This document shows, one piece after another, positions 43,788-51,477 of a DNA stretch of 64,000 nucleotides (its first letter is position 1; every line of letters starts with the position of its first letter). The stretch is from contig DAOKYU010000002.1 of NCBI GenBank assembly GCA_035325995.1, forward strand, positions 361,391 through 425,390, read 5' to 3'. This DNA comes from Thermodesulfobacteriota bacterium (GTDB taxonomy: Bacteria > Desulfobacterota_D > UBA1144 > Nemesobacterales > UBA2774). Below the pieces are notes generated by a model. That model had not been told where the DNA came from. It saw nothing but the letters and a program-made list of their open reading frames with translations, and did not search any database. Both the position numbers and the translations under genes were made by a program.

Positions 43788-45113
43788 ATGCAGCGAATAG
43801 TGGTCCTCGGACTCAGCCACAAAACCGCACCGGTCGAGCTTCGCGAGCGCTTCTCTTTCACGAAGGACGAGCTGGAGCAGAGCCTCCCGGCACTCGCAGG
43901 AATGCCGCACGTGAGCGAGTGCCTCGTGCTTTCGACGTGTAACCGCGTGGAGGTTTACGCGGTGTCGGAAGACGCCGACAGGTGTATCGAATCCATAAAG
44001 ACGTTCCTTTCCGAAGTGCGCTCCATCCCGGTCCAGGAGTTCTCGCCCTATCTTTACGCATCCGTGGGGCACATGGCCGTCCGCCATATATATAATGTGG
44101 CGGCGGGGCTCGACTCGATGGTCGTGGGCGAGCCGCAGATACTCGGGCAGATAAAGGACGCGTACAGGACGGCGTACATAAAAGGCACCGCCGGCCTCAT
44201 ATTGAACAGGCTCTGCCATTCGGCGTTCTTCGTCGCCAAGCGTATCAGGACGGAGACGGGGGTGGGGTCGAGGGCTGTGTCCGTGAGCTACGTCGCCGTC
44301 GAGCTCGCCAAGAGGATATTCGACGATTTGACGAGAAGGTCCGTCATGCTGATAGGCGCGGGGGAGATGGCCGAGCTTGCGGCGAGGAACCTCATCGGCG
44401 CGGGCATCGGCGAGCTCGTGATATCGAGCAGGAGCTTTTCGAGCGCGGCGCGCCTCGCCGAGAGCCTTAACGGGAAGCCGATACGGTACGAAGAAATATT
44501 CTACAGCTTAAAGGACGTGGACATCGTAATAACGGCGACGGGATCGCCGGACTTCGTCATAAAGCCTCATCACATGCGCGAGGCCCTTAAGCTCAGGGGG
44601 AACGAGCCCATATTCATGATAGACATAGCCGTCCCGCGCGACATAGACCCGAGGGTCGGCGAGCTGCCGGACATTTATCTTTACGACATAGACGACTTAA
44701 AGGGCGTCCTCGACGAGAATATAAGGTCGCGGCGCGAAAGTGCGGCCCGCGCCGAGGAGATCGTGCTCGAAGTAGAAAAGGGATTCCAGACGTGGATAAA
44801 CGGACTTAAGGTGGTGCCGGCGATAATAGACCTCAAGAAGAGGTTCGAGCAGATAAAGTCGATAGAGGTCGAAAGGGCGCTCGCCAAGCTGGAGAACTAT
44901 TCCGATAAGGACAGGGAGGTCATCGACGGCATGGCGTCCCGCATAATCGGCAAGATCCTTCACGGGCCTCTCACGAATCTGAAGAAGGAGGCCTCGACAT
45001 CGAGGGGCGCTCTTTACGTGGATTCGGTTAAAAAACTTTTTGAGCTTGAGAAAGAGATCCTCCTGCTCGTAGAAGAAGAGGATGATGAATCGACCGTTCA
45101 GGATTGGAACTAG
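43788..45113 (+). CDS. hemA: Glutamyl-tRNA reductase
   Basis: A 441-residue first enzyme of C5-pathway tetrapyrrole synthesis. The catalytic Cys lies in LVLSTCNRVEVYAV. The NADPH domain shows MLIGAGEMAELAARNL, and the C-terminus is a dimerisation domain. I place the start at the ATG at 43788 (MQRIVVLGLSHKTAPVE), typical of the family; a GTG six codons earlier directly abuts GGAG. It overlaps hemC by 32 bp. Confidence 0.95.
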   Translation: MQRIVVLGLSHKTAPVELRERFSFTKDELEQSLPALAGMPHVSECLVLSTCNRVEVYAVSEDADRCIESIKTFLSEVRSIPVQEFSPYLYASVGHMAVRHIYNVAAGLDSMVVGEPQILGQIKDAYRTAYIKGTAGLILNRLCHSAFFVAKRIRTETGVGSRAVSVSYVAVELAKRIFDDLTRRSVMLIGAGEMAELAARNLIGAGIGELVISSRSFSSAARLAESLNGKPIRYEEIFYSLKDVDIVITATGSPDFVIKPHHMREALKLRGNEPIFMIDIAVPRDIDPRVGELPDIYLYDIDDLKGVLDENIRSRRESAARAEEIVLEVEKGFQTWINGLKVVPAIIDLKKRFEQIKSIEVERALAKLENYSDKDREVIDGMASRIIGKILHGPLTNLKKEASTSRGALYVDSVKKLFELEKEILLLVEEEDDESTVQDWN

Positions 45114-46011
45114 GGGAAGCGCGCTTGCACTGTGGCAGGCGAATTTTATAAAAGGCCTTCTTCTCGAAAATTACCCAGATTTAATCACCGAGATAAAGAT
45201 CATAAGGACCGAGGGGGACAGGGACCAGAAGTCCGAGCTGGCCGGGATCGGCGGCAAGGGCGTTTTCGTGAAGGAGATCGAAGACGCGCTCCTGACGAAC
45301 AAGATCGACGCCGCGGTCCACAGCATGAAGGACATGCCGGCCGTTTTGCCGGACGGGCTCGCCATAGGCGGGGCGCCGGAGAGGCACGACCCGAGGGACG
45401 CGCTTTTGACGCGCGGCGGGTTTACGCTCGACCGCCTGCCCGAGGGGGCGAGGGTAGGGACAGGGAGCCTCCGGCGGGGGGCGCAGCTTTTGAGCCTTCG
45501 GCCGGACTTGAAGATTCTCCCCCTCAGGGGGAACGTCGATACGCGGATACGGAAGCTGAGGGAGGGCGGCGAGTACGACGCCATAATCCTCGCGGCCGCG
45601 GGGCTCGGGCGGATGGGGCTTACCGCCGAGGCTTCGGAGATTATCCCGCCCGACGTGATGGTGCCCGCACCGGGGCAGGGGATAATCGCTGTCGAAAGGC
45701 GGGAGGACGATCCGTGGGCCTTCGAGATCACGGCGTCTCTCACGCACGAGGAGACGTGGACGGCGGCAGCGTCGGAGAGGGCGTTCCTGAGGGGGCTCGG
45801 CGGGGACTGCAACGTTCCGGCGGGCGCCTATGCAGAGGTGGAAAGGGGGTTTATAAAGATGACCGGCGTCGTAGCCTCGCCCGACGGGCGGAGGATGGTG
45901 AGGGAGACGGTGACCGGCCCGGTGAGGGACCCGGAGAAGCTCGGCGAAGGGCTCGCCCGGAGCCTCATGGATAACGGCGGCAGCGATATACTCTCCGGGC
46001 TTTCCGGCTGA
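45082..46011 (+). CDS. hemC: Hydroxymethylbilane synthase
   Basis: A 309-residue porphobilinogen deaminase joining four porphobilinogens. It contains RIGTRGSALALWQA, HSMKDMPAVLPDGL and the dipyrromethane cofactor Cys in GLGGDCNVPAGAYA. It starts inside the hemA 3' end, so the two are coupled in a short heme operon. Confidence 0.96.
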   Translation: MMNRPFRIGTRGSALALWQANFIKGLLLENYPDLITEIKIIRTEGDRDQKSELAGIGGKGVFVKEIEDALLTNKIDAAVHSMKDMPAVLPDGLAIGGAPERHDPRDALLTRGGFTLDRLPEGARVGTGSLRRGAQLLSLRPDLKILPLRGNVDTRIRKLREGGEYDAIILAAAGLGRMGLTAEASEIIPPDVMVPAPGQGIIAVERREDDPWAFEITASLTHEETWTAAASERAFLRGLGGDCNVPAGAYAEVERGFIKMTGVVASPDGRRMVRETVTGPVRDPEKLGEGLARSLMDNGGSDILSGLSG

Positions 46012-46088
46012 GCGGTCCGGGTTTTAGTCCGGCCTCTTTCTTGGTACCCGCACTTCGTGGTAATATTTAATCCCAAAAGGAGTCCAGC

Positions 46089-46937
46089 GTGCGTTATATG
46101 AGCCCTTCCGAAGTGCCTTTTGCCTTCCTCGACGTAGAAACCACCGGGCTCGACCCCGCCACGGGGGACAGGGTTTGCGAGATCGCCGTCCTCAAGACCG
46201 TGAACGGCGAGGAAGTCGGCAGGTTCGTAACACTCGTCAATCCCGGAAGATCGATACCTCTCGGCGCCGTTACCGTGCACGGCATTACGGATGCAATGGT
46301 GTGCAGGGCGCCCTTTTTCAGGGACATAGCGGGCGATCTCCTATCGTTCATAAGGGGCGCGGTCATCGTCGCCCACAACGCGCGGTTCGACCTCGGATTC
46401 CTAAGGATGGAGCTTTCGAACCTCGGCCTCACGCTCCCGGAGACGGACGTCATAGACACGCTCGGCATAGCGAGGAGGTACTATTCCTTCGCCAGTAACA
46501 GCCTGGGGCACATCGCCCGCGACATAGGGCTCCCGGCCGCCTCGGCGCACAGGGCGCTGGCGGACGTCCAGACTACAAGGAGCGTATTCGAGTATTTCCT
46601 CATGGACCTTAACAGGCGGGGAATACGCCTGAAGCGGCTGAAGGATGTTCTCAAGCTCCAGGGGGAGACGGTGACCGTCGAAGTGGAGGTTACGCAGCTC
46701 GTCGTGCCGTGGGAGATAGAAGAGACCTTGAGGATTCGGGGGAAGCTCCGTATCAAGTACCTTTCGGCGTACCGGAACGAGACCACGACCCGCGTTATAG
46801 AGCCGCTCGAAATCAGCGCCAGAAGGGGCGGGACGTACCTTTACGCCTACTGCCACATGCGGAAGGAGAGGTGCACCTTCCGCCTCGATAGAATACTGGA
46901 CATGCAGATAATAACCGCCGTATCGGCGGCGAGGTAG
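46089..46937 (+). CDS. DnaQ-like 3'-5' exonuclease fused to a WYL domain
   Basis: A 282-residue fusion. Residues 1-175 form a DEDDh exonuclease: FLDVETTGLDP (D15, E17), AHNARFDLGFL and HRALADVQTT (His and Asp). Residues 195-282 look like a WYL ligand-sensing domain: LRIKYLSAYRNETTTRVIEPLEI and GGTYLYAYCHMRKERCTFRLDRI. The GTG start follows AAAAGGAG by seven bases. WYL domains regulate many DNA-repair and defence proteins, so the exonuclease may be ligand-gated. It stands alone after hemC. Confidence 0.82.
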   Translation: MRYMSPSEVPFAFLDVETTGLDPATGDRVCEIAVLKTVNGEEVGRFVTLVNPGRSIPLGAVTVHGITDAMVCRAPFFRDIAGDLLSFIRGAVIVAHNARFDLGFLRMELSNLGLTLPETDVIDTLGIARRYYSFASNSLGHIARDIGLPAASAHRALADVQTTRSVFEYFLMDLNRRGIRLKRLKDVLKLQGETVTVEVEVTQLVVPWEIEETLRIRGKLRIKYLSAYRNETTTRVIEPLEISARRGGTYLYAYCHMRKERCTFRLDRILDMQIITAVSAAR

Positions 46938-46943
46938 CCCGGG

Positions 46944-47372
46944 CTACTTCTGCAGCGCGCCGGAATCCCCGGCGCCTCCGCTGCCGCCCTCGGGGGCGTC
47001 GGTCGTCTGGCCGGAGCCGGTGTTCGGCGTTTCGTCCTTGCCCGGGGAATCGGCCGAATCGCCGCCGGGTATCTCGCCGAGCTCGAGCTTGAGGTCGATT
47101 ATCTCGGCCTCGAGCCTCTTGGACCGGGCTATGAGCTTCTGGTTCTCTATCCTGAGCGAGTTGAGCTCGTTTTTGAGGTCGTTTATGTAGGCGTCGAGCC
47201 TGTTGCTGTCTTTCTTTATCTCTTCGAGCTCGCTTTTTGTCTTTTCGAGCTCGACGTTGGGGGTCGGAGCGGGCGCCGGCTCCTCGACCGAGGCTTCTCT
47301 TTTGCAGGCTGAAAGAGCCGAAATCGAGATGACGAGCGCTGCGGCTATCAGAATCGAGTTTATCCTTTTCAT
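46944..47372 (-). CDS. Coiled-coil lipoprotein
   Basis: A 142-residue lipoprotein with signal peptide and lipobox (ALVISISALSAC), a coiled coil (about 42-105) and a Gly/Ser/Asp/Pro-rich tail. The start at 47372 has AGGGAGGAGG upstream. It resembles Lpp/PspA-length stalk lipoproteins only in general shape, and the function is unknown. Confidence 0.75.
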   Translation of the reverse strand: MKRINSILIAAALVISISALSACKREASVEEPAPAPTPNVELEKTKSELEEIKKDSNRLDAYINDLKNELNSLRIENQKLIARSKRLEAEIIDLKLELGEIPGGDSADSPGKDETPNTGSGQTTDAPEGGSGGAGDSGALQK

Positions 47373-47526
47373 GTTCAAATCCTCCTCCCTGTCAAGTCGT
47401 GTACCGTAACTTAATCTATATTTTTTGCGCCCGAATGTCAATAAAACCGGGTGATTCTACGGGGTTTTACCCCGCTTATCTTGACGGATGGCTAAACATC
47501 GAGTAGCTTATTAAATTCTACGCAGA

Positions 47527-47597
<71 letters not shown>

Positions 47598-47615
<18 letters not shown>

Positions 47616-48752
47616 AGTTACATTTCCCTCATACGAACGTAAATTGTATTGGTCACCGGATTGGTCACCAAGTGAAAAAGAAAAATGGGTCGAGAGTCCT
47701 TCTAAGGCCGATCTCAAAGACTCATTGGGGTGAGCATACCGCATAGTCATATCCAGAGACGAGTGTCCCAGGATTTCCTTAACTGCAACAATGGAGGAAC
47801 CCAATTCAATCATTCGTGTTGCCGCAGTATGCCTTAAGTCGTGAAACCTTAGTCCACAGATTTTAGCTTTTTTCAACGCGAGCGTAAAAGCCCGATTTAG
47901 AGAATCCTGTCGCAAATAAGGGGTCCCTTTAGAGTTCAGGAATACGTTTTCACGACCAGAATTCCTCAATCTCAGCTCCAATAGTAACTTTCTGATTGTC
48001 GAGTTTATTGGAATACGCCTTGTCTTCTTGTTCTTTGAGTTGGTTTGATCAATAGTGATGATTCCGCTATCCAAATCTACGTTATTCCACTTAAGCGATA
48101 TTATCTCTCCCTTCCTCATGCCCGTATACAGTGCAGTAATCACGATGTCTCTAAGATAACTATCACAGTTGGAAAGGAGCCTCTTTTCTTCCTCTAGAGT
48201 TAGGATTCGCTCCTTTTTATTGTTTAGGGGCAACAGTCTCGCTCTTGAGACCGGGGTCTTTCCGAAAAACCTATTCCATCTATCTGCGAGGTTAAAGAGG
48301 TGGCGTAATACCTCTAGCTCCCTGTTAACTGTAGCTGGCGAGACCTCATTTAATCTCGATGTCTTATAGTCATCAACGTCTTGAGCTTTTATATCGGAGA
48401 GGAGCCGCCCTTTGTAAAAGGATGTCAGATGTCTTAAACATAGCTCATCTCTACTCCATGAACGCTTTTTTACAGTATCCCGTACATACGTAAGATACAC
48501 TTTGGCGAAGTCTTCAAAGGTGGGAATTTCTGCATCTAGCATGTCCTCTTGTCCAAGTTTTACCGTCTGTTCCCTCTTTTGTAAAATCTCCTTGGCAATG
48601 GTTTTTGTCATCGCCCCCCGCTTTCCTATTGACTCTTGTTTCATGCGCCCATTCCGATCCCTATACTTAAGTACCCATACACCGTGGGTGTTGTTGCGCT
48701 TACCCTCTCTGCATGTTTTGCAGCGGCATTTCCGTAAAAAGACGCTTCCCAT
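47598..48752 (-). CDS. int: Tyrosine-recombinase integrase
   Basis: A 384-residue phage-type integrase. The catalytic set is R213 (TGMRKGE), H304-x-x-R307 (FHDLRHTA), H330 (LGHSSLDM) and nucleophile Y339 (MRYAHP). An N-terminal arm-binding-like region carries C-x-C-x2-C-x-E-G (KCRCKTCREG). The stop codon (complement of 47598-47600) lies in the tRNA-fMet acceptor stem, so the end of the protein is set by the target. It is translated just after the DUF6788 gene, whose stop is one base before its ATG. Confidence 0.93.
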
Positions 48753-48753
48753 G

Positions 48754-49047
48754 TCATTTGTCTCCTTTCTTTCTCCCTACTTTCTTTTTTTCTAATTCTT
48801 CTAAGGGATTGATATCTCGCTTCTCCTTTCCCACATAGATACAACGTGTTCTGCCCTGATACGTGAAGTATGCATACCAATAAAGCCCGTGGCCGGGACC
48901 ACCCTCCTTACACTTCTGGCAACCACACTTCGCAGGCTTTTGCTGATACACGACAGCGGGACCAAGGAGGGAGCCAATGTGATTGTAAAGTTGTCGTAGT
49001 TCTTTCGGTTTTAGATTGTTTGTACTCTCTATCAACATATCTAACAT
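48754..49047 (-). CDS. DUF6788-like small protein, integrase partner
   Basis: A 97-residue protein with a Cys cluster KCGCQKCKEGG (C41, C43, C46) followed by GLYWYAYFTYQGRTRCIYVGK, as in DUF6788. The integrase N-terminus shows the same C-x-C-x2-C-x-E-G and a similar strand pattern ending in GK. It may therefore be a stand-alone version of the integrase arm-binding domain. Its ATG sits in the loop of an 11-bp inverted repeat. It may be an excisionase or regulator; this is inference. Confidence 0.7.
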   Translation of the reverse strand: MLDMLIESTNNLKPKELRQLYNHIGSLLGPAVVYQQKPAKCGCQKCKEGGPGHGLYWYAYFTYQGRTRCIYVGKEKRDINPLEELEKKKVGRKKGDK

Positions 49048-49084
49048 TATTAGATATGTTATATCGATCTCAAAGTTTTATCAA
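49034..49084 (-). promoter_or_regulatory. Integrase operon promoter with start-codon palindrome
   Basis: On the minus strand TTGATA (49084-49079) and TAACAT (49061-49056) are 17 bp apart. The ATG is only nine bases beyond, so the mRNA would be leaderless or nearly so. An 11-bp perfect inverted repeat (49034-49044 and 49050-49060) overlaps the -10 box and has the start codon in its 5-nt loop. This is a good position for a repressor. Confidence 0.55.
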
Positions 49085-49142
49085 GTTGGTATCAAAAATA
49101 TGCTGCAGAAAGCAACCGGTTCCTACGTACTAATATATTGAT

Positions 49143-49150
49143 GTCTTTTC
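49143..49150. repeat. Target-site duplication, left (GTCTTTTC)
   Basis: These eight bases immediately left of the left inverted repeat are repeated exactly at 52318-52325 to the right of the right inverted repeat. Confidence 0.85.
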
Positions 49151-49234
49151 GGTAGTGGGTCAGTTTGAATTGTTTTAGGGGAGGGAGGATTTTATCTCTT
49201 TATATAAATCATTAATCACACTATAATTGCAATC

Positions 49235-50020
49235 GTGAGAAGATATAGGTTATATATCGATGAATCTGGTGACCATACCTGCAATAACTTCGGCAATCCA
49301 GATAACAGGTACCTCTGTTTGTTGGGGATTTTTATCAGAGAACAGGTATATAGAGAAAATACACACCCAGCACTAGAACTTCTTAAACAGCAACACTTTC
49401 CGCATAACCCCGACGAACCAGTCGTGTTCCATAGAAGAGATATAATTGATAGAAAGGGGTCATTTTGGAGGTTAAGAGATTCAAATCGGGAAAAATCTTT
49501 TAATAAAGACCTATTGTCATTTTTGTCTAGTCAGGAGTATCACATCATTGGAGTTGTCATAGATAAAAAGCGTCATATAGAGCGCCATGGTACTGCAGCT
49601 TTTCACCCTTATCACTATTGTATTGCGGCTATGTTAGAACGGTATTGCGGTTTTCTTAACTTCTACAGCGGAAAAGGGGACGTATTAGTTGAGAGTCGAG
49701 GTGGCAAAGAAAACAAACAGCTTAAAGAAGCCTACAAAAGGATATACTATAGTGGCACATATTATCACCCTGATAGTTTTTTTCAAAACACACTTACGAG
49801 CAACGAAATAAAACTAAAACCTAAAAGTTCAAACATTGCCGGATTACAGTTGGCGGACTTATTGGCATATCCTGTGAAACAATCAATACTTATTGATAAT
49901 AAAAAAATTGGCCAAACTAGAAATACGTTCTCAGATCATATATGTAGGCACATTGAGGGTAAATACAATAGGCAGATTTATCAAAATAGAATCTCCGGAT
50001 ATGGTAAAATATTCTTATAA
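49235..50020 (+). CDS. DUF3800 protein (RNase H-like fold)
   Basis: A 261-residue DUF3800 protein. It opens YRLYIDESGDH, the conserved acidic motif, and ends with SNIAGLQLADLLAYPVKQ, the C-terminal Asp motif of the family. DUF3800 proteins are common in mobile and defence loci and are thought to be RNase H-fold nucleases, unproven. The start is GTG at 49235. It is followed by a strong terminator, so it is a separate transcription unit in the transposon. Confidence 0.85.
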   Translation: MRRYRLYIDESGDHTCNNFGNPDNRYLCLLGIFIREQVYRENTHPALELLKQQHFPHNPDEPVVFHRRDIIDRKGSFWRLRDSNREKSFNKDLLSFLSSQEYHIIGVVIDKKRHIERHGTAAFHPYHYCIAAMLERYCGFLNFYSGKGDVLVESRGGKENKQLKEAYKRIYYSGTYYHPDSFFQNTLTSNEIKLKPKSSNIAGLQLADLLAYPVKQSILIDNKKIGQTRNTFSDHICRHIEGKYNRQIYQNRISGYGKIFL

Positions 50021-50052
50021 AAAAAAGCCGGGTTTCCCCGACTTTTTTTTCG
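50021..50052 (+). terminator. Intrinsic terminator after DUF3800 gene
   Basis: A run of A, then GCCGGG-TTTC-CCCGAC, then eight T follows the stop directly. With A-runs on one side and T-runs on the other it could work in both directions. Confidence 0.8.
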
Positions 50053-50195
50053 CTGACCCTACACGGGTCATCCACCTCCACATTGATGTGGATTAATATT
50101 ATTATCCCCCCAAATCGCTCGCTCTGTCAATAGGGGCTCTTTACAAAATCAAGCTCTTATTAGACACTACGTTTTTCATATGGCATACTATAGGT

Positions 50196-50462
50196 ATGCC
50201 TAACCGCTCAAGAAAGCAATCAGACGATGTGAACGTACTTGCCAAGTCCTTGGTAGAGAAAGCCACCAAAGAACCTTCCGAAAAAAACCCATCCGAGGAA
50301 AAGTCCGAGAAGAACCCTGCCGCCGTAGCTTTAGGCCGCTTAGGGGGCCTAAAGGGGGGCAAAGCGAGAGCCAAACGACTCTCCGCCGAAAGGCGCAAAG
50401 AGATAGCCAAGAAAGCAGCCGAAGCTCGATGGGCAAACCAAACCAAGCCAAAGAATAAATAA
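50196..50462 (+). CDS. Small basic KGG-motif protein
   Basis: An 88-residue protein. The N-terminal half is Lys/Glu/Ser-rich and disordered-looking. The C-terminal half is GRLGGLKGGKARAKRL followed by SAERRKEIAKKAAEARWA. This GGLKGGKARA plus helical 'IAKKAAEARW' pattern recurs in small bacterial proteins on chromosomes and mobile elements and is usually taken as nucleic-acid binding; the function is not established. Confidence 0.7.
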   Translation: MPNRSRKQSDDVNVLAKSLVEKATKEPSEKNPSEEKSEKNPAAVALGRLGGLKGGKARAKRLSAERRKEIAKKAAEARWANQTKPKNK

Positions 50463-50546
50463 TTACTCGCCAATCCGGCAAACTCATTTAAAACAAACAT
50501 ATATATGAGTGCCTGCAGAGAGTTAGAAGGTTCCTCTTATCCGCAT

Positions 50547-50576
50547 TTGACTTGCCTCTTTGGCATTTGGTATAAT
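50547..50576 (+). promoter_or_regulatory. Sigma70-type promoter for the 170-aa cargo gene
   Basis: TTGACT (50547-50552) and TATAAT (50571-50576) are 18 bp apart. An inverted repeat CTTGGC/GCCAAG (50590-50595/50602-50607) follows just after the expected start site and could be an operator or a 5' hairpin. Confidence 0.7.
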
Positions 50577-50627
50577 TAATGATAATTTCCTTGGCTATTA
50601 TGCCAAGACGTAAGAGGGGTAAGAGCT

Positions 50628-51140
50628 ATGGATAGCAAGATAAGTGATGCAATTGAAGTTTTACAGGCCGAACTCGAAGAGCAGGAACGTAATATTATAA
50701 AAGTTAAGGAGACCATTAATTTTCTTTTGGCCAAGATTGGAAAAGAGCCTCGGTACGCTGGGTCAGAACTAAATGCTACTCAGATTAGTCTCCGTCCCGA
50801 TATTTTTTACGGTAAGCCACTTGCGACTGCGATTCGGGAATACTTAGAGTGGAAAGGAGTAGCTTGCAAAGTCGAGGAAATACTACAGGGGCTAGAAGAA
50901 GGAGGTTTTGACTTTGAATGGAAAGAGAAGGATAGATTGAGAAACCTTGCAATTAATATATCCAAGAATACGGCGGTGTTTCACAAACTACCCAATAGTA
51001 TGATTGGTTTACTGATCTGGTACCCCGAAGCAATGAAAAAGAAAAATGAGAGAGAAAGGGCATTAGAAAATGCCGGGGTAAAAGAGCCGGAAGTAGAAAT
51101 TAATGAAAAAACTAATGAAAACAGCGAAATACCGGAATAA
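50628..51140 (+). CDS. Cargo protein with coiled coil and winged-helix-like domain
   Basis: A 170-residue protein. Residues 5-45 form an amphipathic coiled coil. Residues about 62-135 (FYGKPLATAIREYLEWKG to SMIGLLIWYPE) have the helix-helix-wing pattern of small winged-helix domains such as HARE-HTH. The tail is Glu/Asn/Lys-rich. AGGGGTAAG precedes the ATG. It is 16 bp upstream of the micro-ORF and structured leader of the tRNA, so it may be co-transcribed with the tRNA. The function is unknown. Confidence 0.6.
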   Translation: MDSKISDAIEVLQAELEEQERNIIKVKETINFLLAKIGKEPRYAGSELNATQISLRPDIFYGKPLATAIREYLEWKGVACKVEEILQGLEEGGFDFEWKEKDRLRNLAINISKNTAVFHKLPNSMIGLLIWYPEAMKKKNERERALENAGVKEPEVEINEKTNENSEIPE

Positions 51141-51144
51141 ATTT

Positions 51145-51282
51145 GGAGGTGTAATTATGCTTCGGCGGAAGGGAAGCCCCTGAGTGGAGGGTTGTCGCAC
51201 TCAGGGGCAGATACGCTAGTCTAAGAGAGGAAAAAGCTGGCCACTTCGATCTCTCTTAGGCAAGGCAACCCACTTATCTCTA
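51145..51282 (+). ncRNA. Structured leader with two perfect hairpins before the tRNA
   Basis: Hairpins: GCCCCTGAGTG/CACTCAGGGGC, 11 bp (51176-51186/51198-51208), and CTAAGAGAG/CTCTCTTAG, 9 bp (51221-51229/51251-51259). A small CTTC/GAAG hairpin (51160-51163/51168-51171) precedes them. No T-run follows, so they are not plain terminators. They sit between the micro-ORF and the tRNA, and could be a regulatory leader, processing signals or a separate small RNA. Confidence 0.5.
51157..51183 (+). CDS. Eight-residue leader-peptide-like ORF (MLRRKGSP)
   Basis: A perfect GGAGG (51145-51149) lies seven bases before an ATG that opens only eight codons: Met-Leu-Arg-Arg-Lys-Gly-Ser-Pro, then TGA. The Ser codon is AGC, the codon read by a GCU anticodon, and it overlaps the first arm of the 11-bp hairpin. 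This geometry resembles attenuation leader peptides. It is too short to judge as a protein. Confidence 0.4.
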   Translation: MLRRKGSP

Positions 51283-51283
51283 T

Positions 51284-51357
51284 CCCCCCGTACCTCAATT
51301 GGAAAGAGGAACGATCTGCTAAATCGTGCGTTCCCAGTTCGAGACTGGGCGGGGGGA
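51284..51357 (+). tRNA. Class-I tRNA with anticodon GCU (Ser codon AGY), short variable loop
   Basis: A canonical 74-nt cloverleaf. The acceptor is CCCCCCG/CGGGGGG, then U8-A9, D-arm CCTC-AATTGGAAA-GAGG, anticodon arm ACGAT-CTGCTAA-ATCGT, five-base variable loop GCGTT, T-arm CCCAG-TTCGAGA-CTGGG and discriminator A. The anticodon is GCU, but the long variable arm required by bacterial SerRS is absent. A20, C35 and U36, the main ArgRS identity bases, are all present. CCA is not encoded. It is cargo of the IS1-family transposon. Confidence 0.8.
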
Positions 51358-51442
51358 CGTTCTATTAAGACTAAATAGTATACCTGAACGATAGCACCAC
51401 CTTAAAGCGGAAGTCAATGCTTTTAGTCCGATAATAAATCTA

Positions 51443-51471
51443 TTGACTATGCTTGAGCGGTCAAGTATAAT
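51443..51471 (+). promoter_or_regulatory. Transposase promoter, leaderless geometry
   Basis: TTGACT (51443-51448) and TATAAT (51466-51471) are 17 bp apart. The ATG at 51478 is exactly where transcription should begin. The spacer contains the palindrome CTTGA-GCGG-TCAAG (51452-51465), a candidate repressor site. Confidence 0.75.
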
Positions 51472-51477
51472 AATACT

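Noticed and set aside
51284..51360. The GCU tRNA as a duplicated attachment site of the tRNA-fMet element
   Set aside because: Its T-arm and acceptor differ from tRNA-fMet (TTCGAGA and CGGGGGG versus TTCAAAT and CCCCGCT), so it is not an att repeat.
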